From positions 1,736,001 through 1,800,000 of the forward strand of contig JBBCGH010000001.1 of assembly GCA_037200445.1 (NCBI GenBank): DNA of 64,000 bases, read 5' to 3'. Position numbers and translations under genes: made by a program. Source of the DNA: Alphaproteobacteria bacterium. GTDB taxonomy: Bacteria > Pseudomonadota > Alphaproteobacteria > Rhizobiales > Xanthobacteraceae. Position 1 is the first letter of the stretch. Every line of letters begins with the position of its first letter. Below, one piece after another: positions 63,774 through 64,000 of this stretch. The notes under the pieces were generated by a model that had not been told where the DNA came from, ran no database searches, and saw only the letters and a list, made by a program, of their open reading frames with translations.

Positions 63774-64000
63774 GAAGACAGACCCAATCCCTTCCAATCA
63801 TCCGCACCACGTCGATCGCCGTCGTGGCGACGGGCGCATTTGCTTGCGCCCAACCGGCCGCACGCGCCCAGGCAGGAGCGACCATGATCCCCATCGACAA
63901 AATGACAGTCGGCGCCACGCCGTCGGATTTTGAGTTTGCACGAACTGGCCAGGGCGGACCTGCCAGATGGGCGGTGGTCGGCGATGCGACAGCGACAGGC
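63767..64000 (+). CDS. exported DUF1080 / 3-keto-disaccharide hydrolase-like protein, 5' part only
   Basis: Seventy-eight codons to the window edge, open throughout. A signal peptide (RTTSIAVVATGAFACAQPA region, cut near ARAQ) is followed by DFEFARTGQGGPARWAVVGD, which resembles the start of exported DUF1080/LamG-like proteins. The rest is off the window. ATG 63767 coincides with the end of the leader stem P3; the next Met is 39 codons on and would lose the signal peptide. It shares this leader with the Cj0069-family gene. Confidence 0.6.
   Translation, partial: MDGRQTQSLPIIRTTSIAVVATGAFACAQPAARAQAGATMIPIDKMTVGATPSDFEFARTGQGGPARWAVVGDATATG

Overview
The window looks like chromosomal DNA from a high-GC alphaproteobacterium of the Hyphomicrobiales (Bradyrhizobium/Pseudolabrys-like). 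The evidence is a CcrM-type GANTC methyltransferase, the pmbA-cysQ-DUF4170-DUF374-waaA-lpxK lipid A block, DUF2093 and DUF6101 genes, mutY divergent from a DUF721-dsbA-smc set, and dispersed palindromes of a kind common in this order. No rRNA, tRNA or CRISPR array was found.

Layout. 0-8.4 kb: tadA, a lone receiver protein, an AraC regulator, a patatin/phosphotransferase pair, purD, a translationally coupled operon ending in a ferric-reductase-like/Rieske fusion, and xseA. 8.4-18.6 kb: an accessory block with two MetE-like zinc methyltransferase paralogues (one frameshifted) around an orphan solute-binding protein, an RND efflux pair, an acyl-CoA synthetase and a dienelactone-hydrolase-like protein whose nucleophile is replaced by Ala. 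18.7-24.4 kb: DUF2093 and the lipid A/Kdo operon. 24.7-33.4 kb: DUF6101, FKBP, ubiA, rsmE, a glutamate-cysteine-ligase-like enzyme, and LemA with an M48 protease. 33.4-36.5 kb: an intact IS630-type element and a Tat-exported orphan. 36.7-41 kb: smc and dsbA. 41.1-47.8 kb: an island inserted between dsbA and DUF721. It holds a large Hint-RTX-FG-GAP secreted protein (frameshifted), two ClpP-fold proteins, a truncated third copy, a membrane protein, and a RAYT transposase remnant with a REP palindrome. 47.8-60.3 kb: DUF721, mutY, a frameshifted SMP-30 protein, an aminotransferase, a Bug-type binding protein, a DGPF/ECF42-like sigma pair, an enolase-superfamily enzyme, a Rid protein, an M32 carboxypeptidase, NTF2-like and VOC proteins, and ccrM. 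60.5-64 kb: a YpfJ-type metallopeptidase, an ATP-grasp Cj0069-family protein, a TauE/SafE permease, and a DUF1080-like gene cut by the right edge.

The most interesting signals are: (1) an ~85-nt structured leader shared by two unrelated genes (61564-61646 and 63687-63773), with compensatory stem changes and two mutually exclusive pairings, one of which buries the AUG; (2) the Hint-RTX/ClpP-fold island; (3) two families of small palindromic or mobile elements that repeatedly end exactly on stop codons; (4) single-base frameshifts in three otherwise intact genes, which may be real decay or assembly error.
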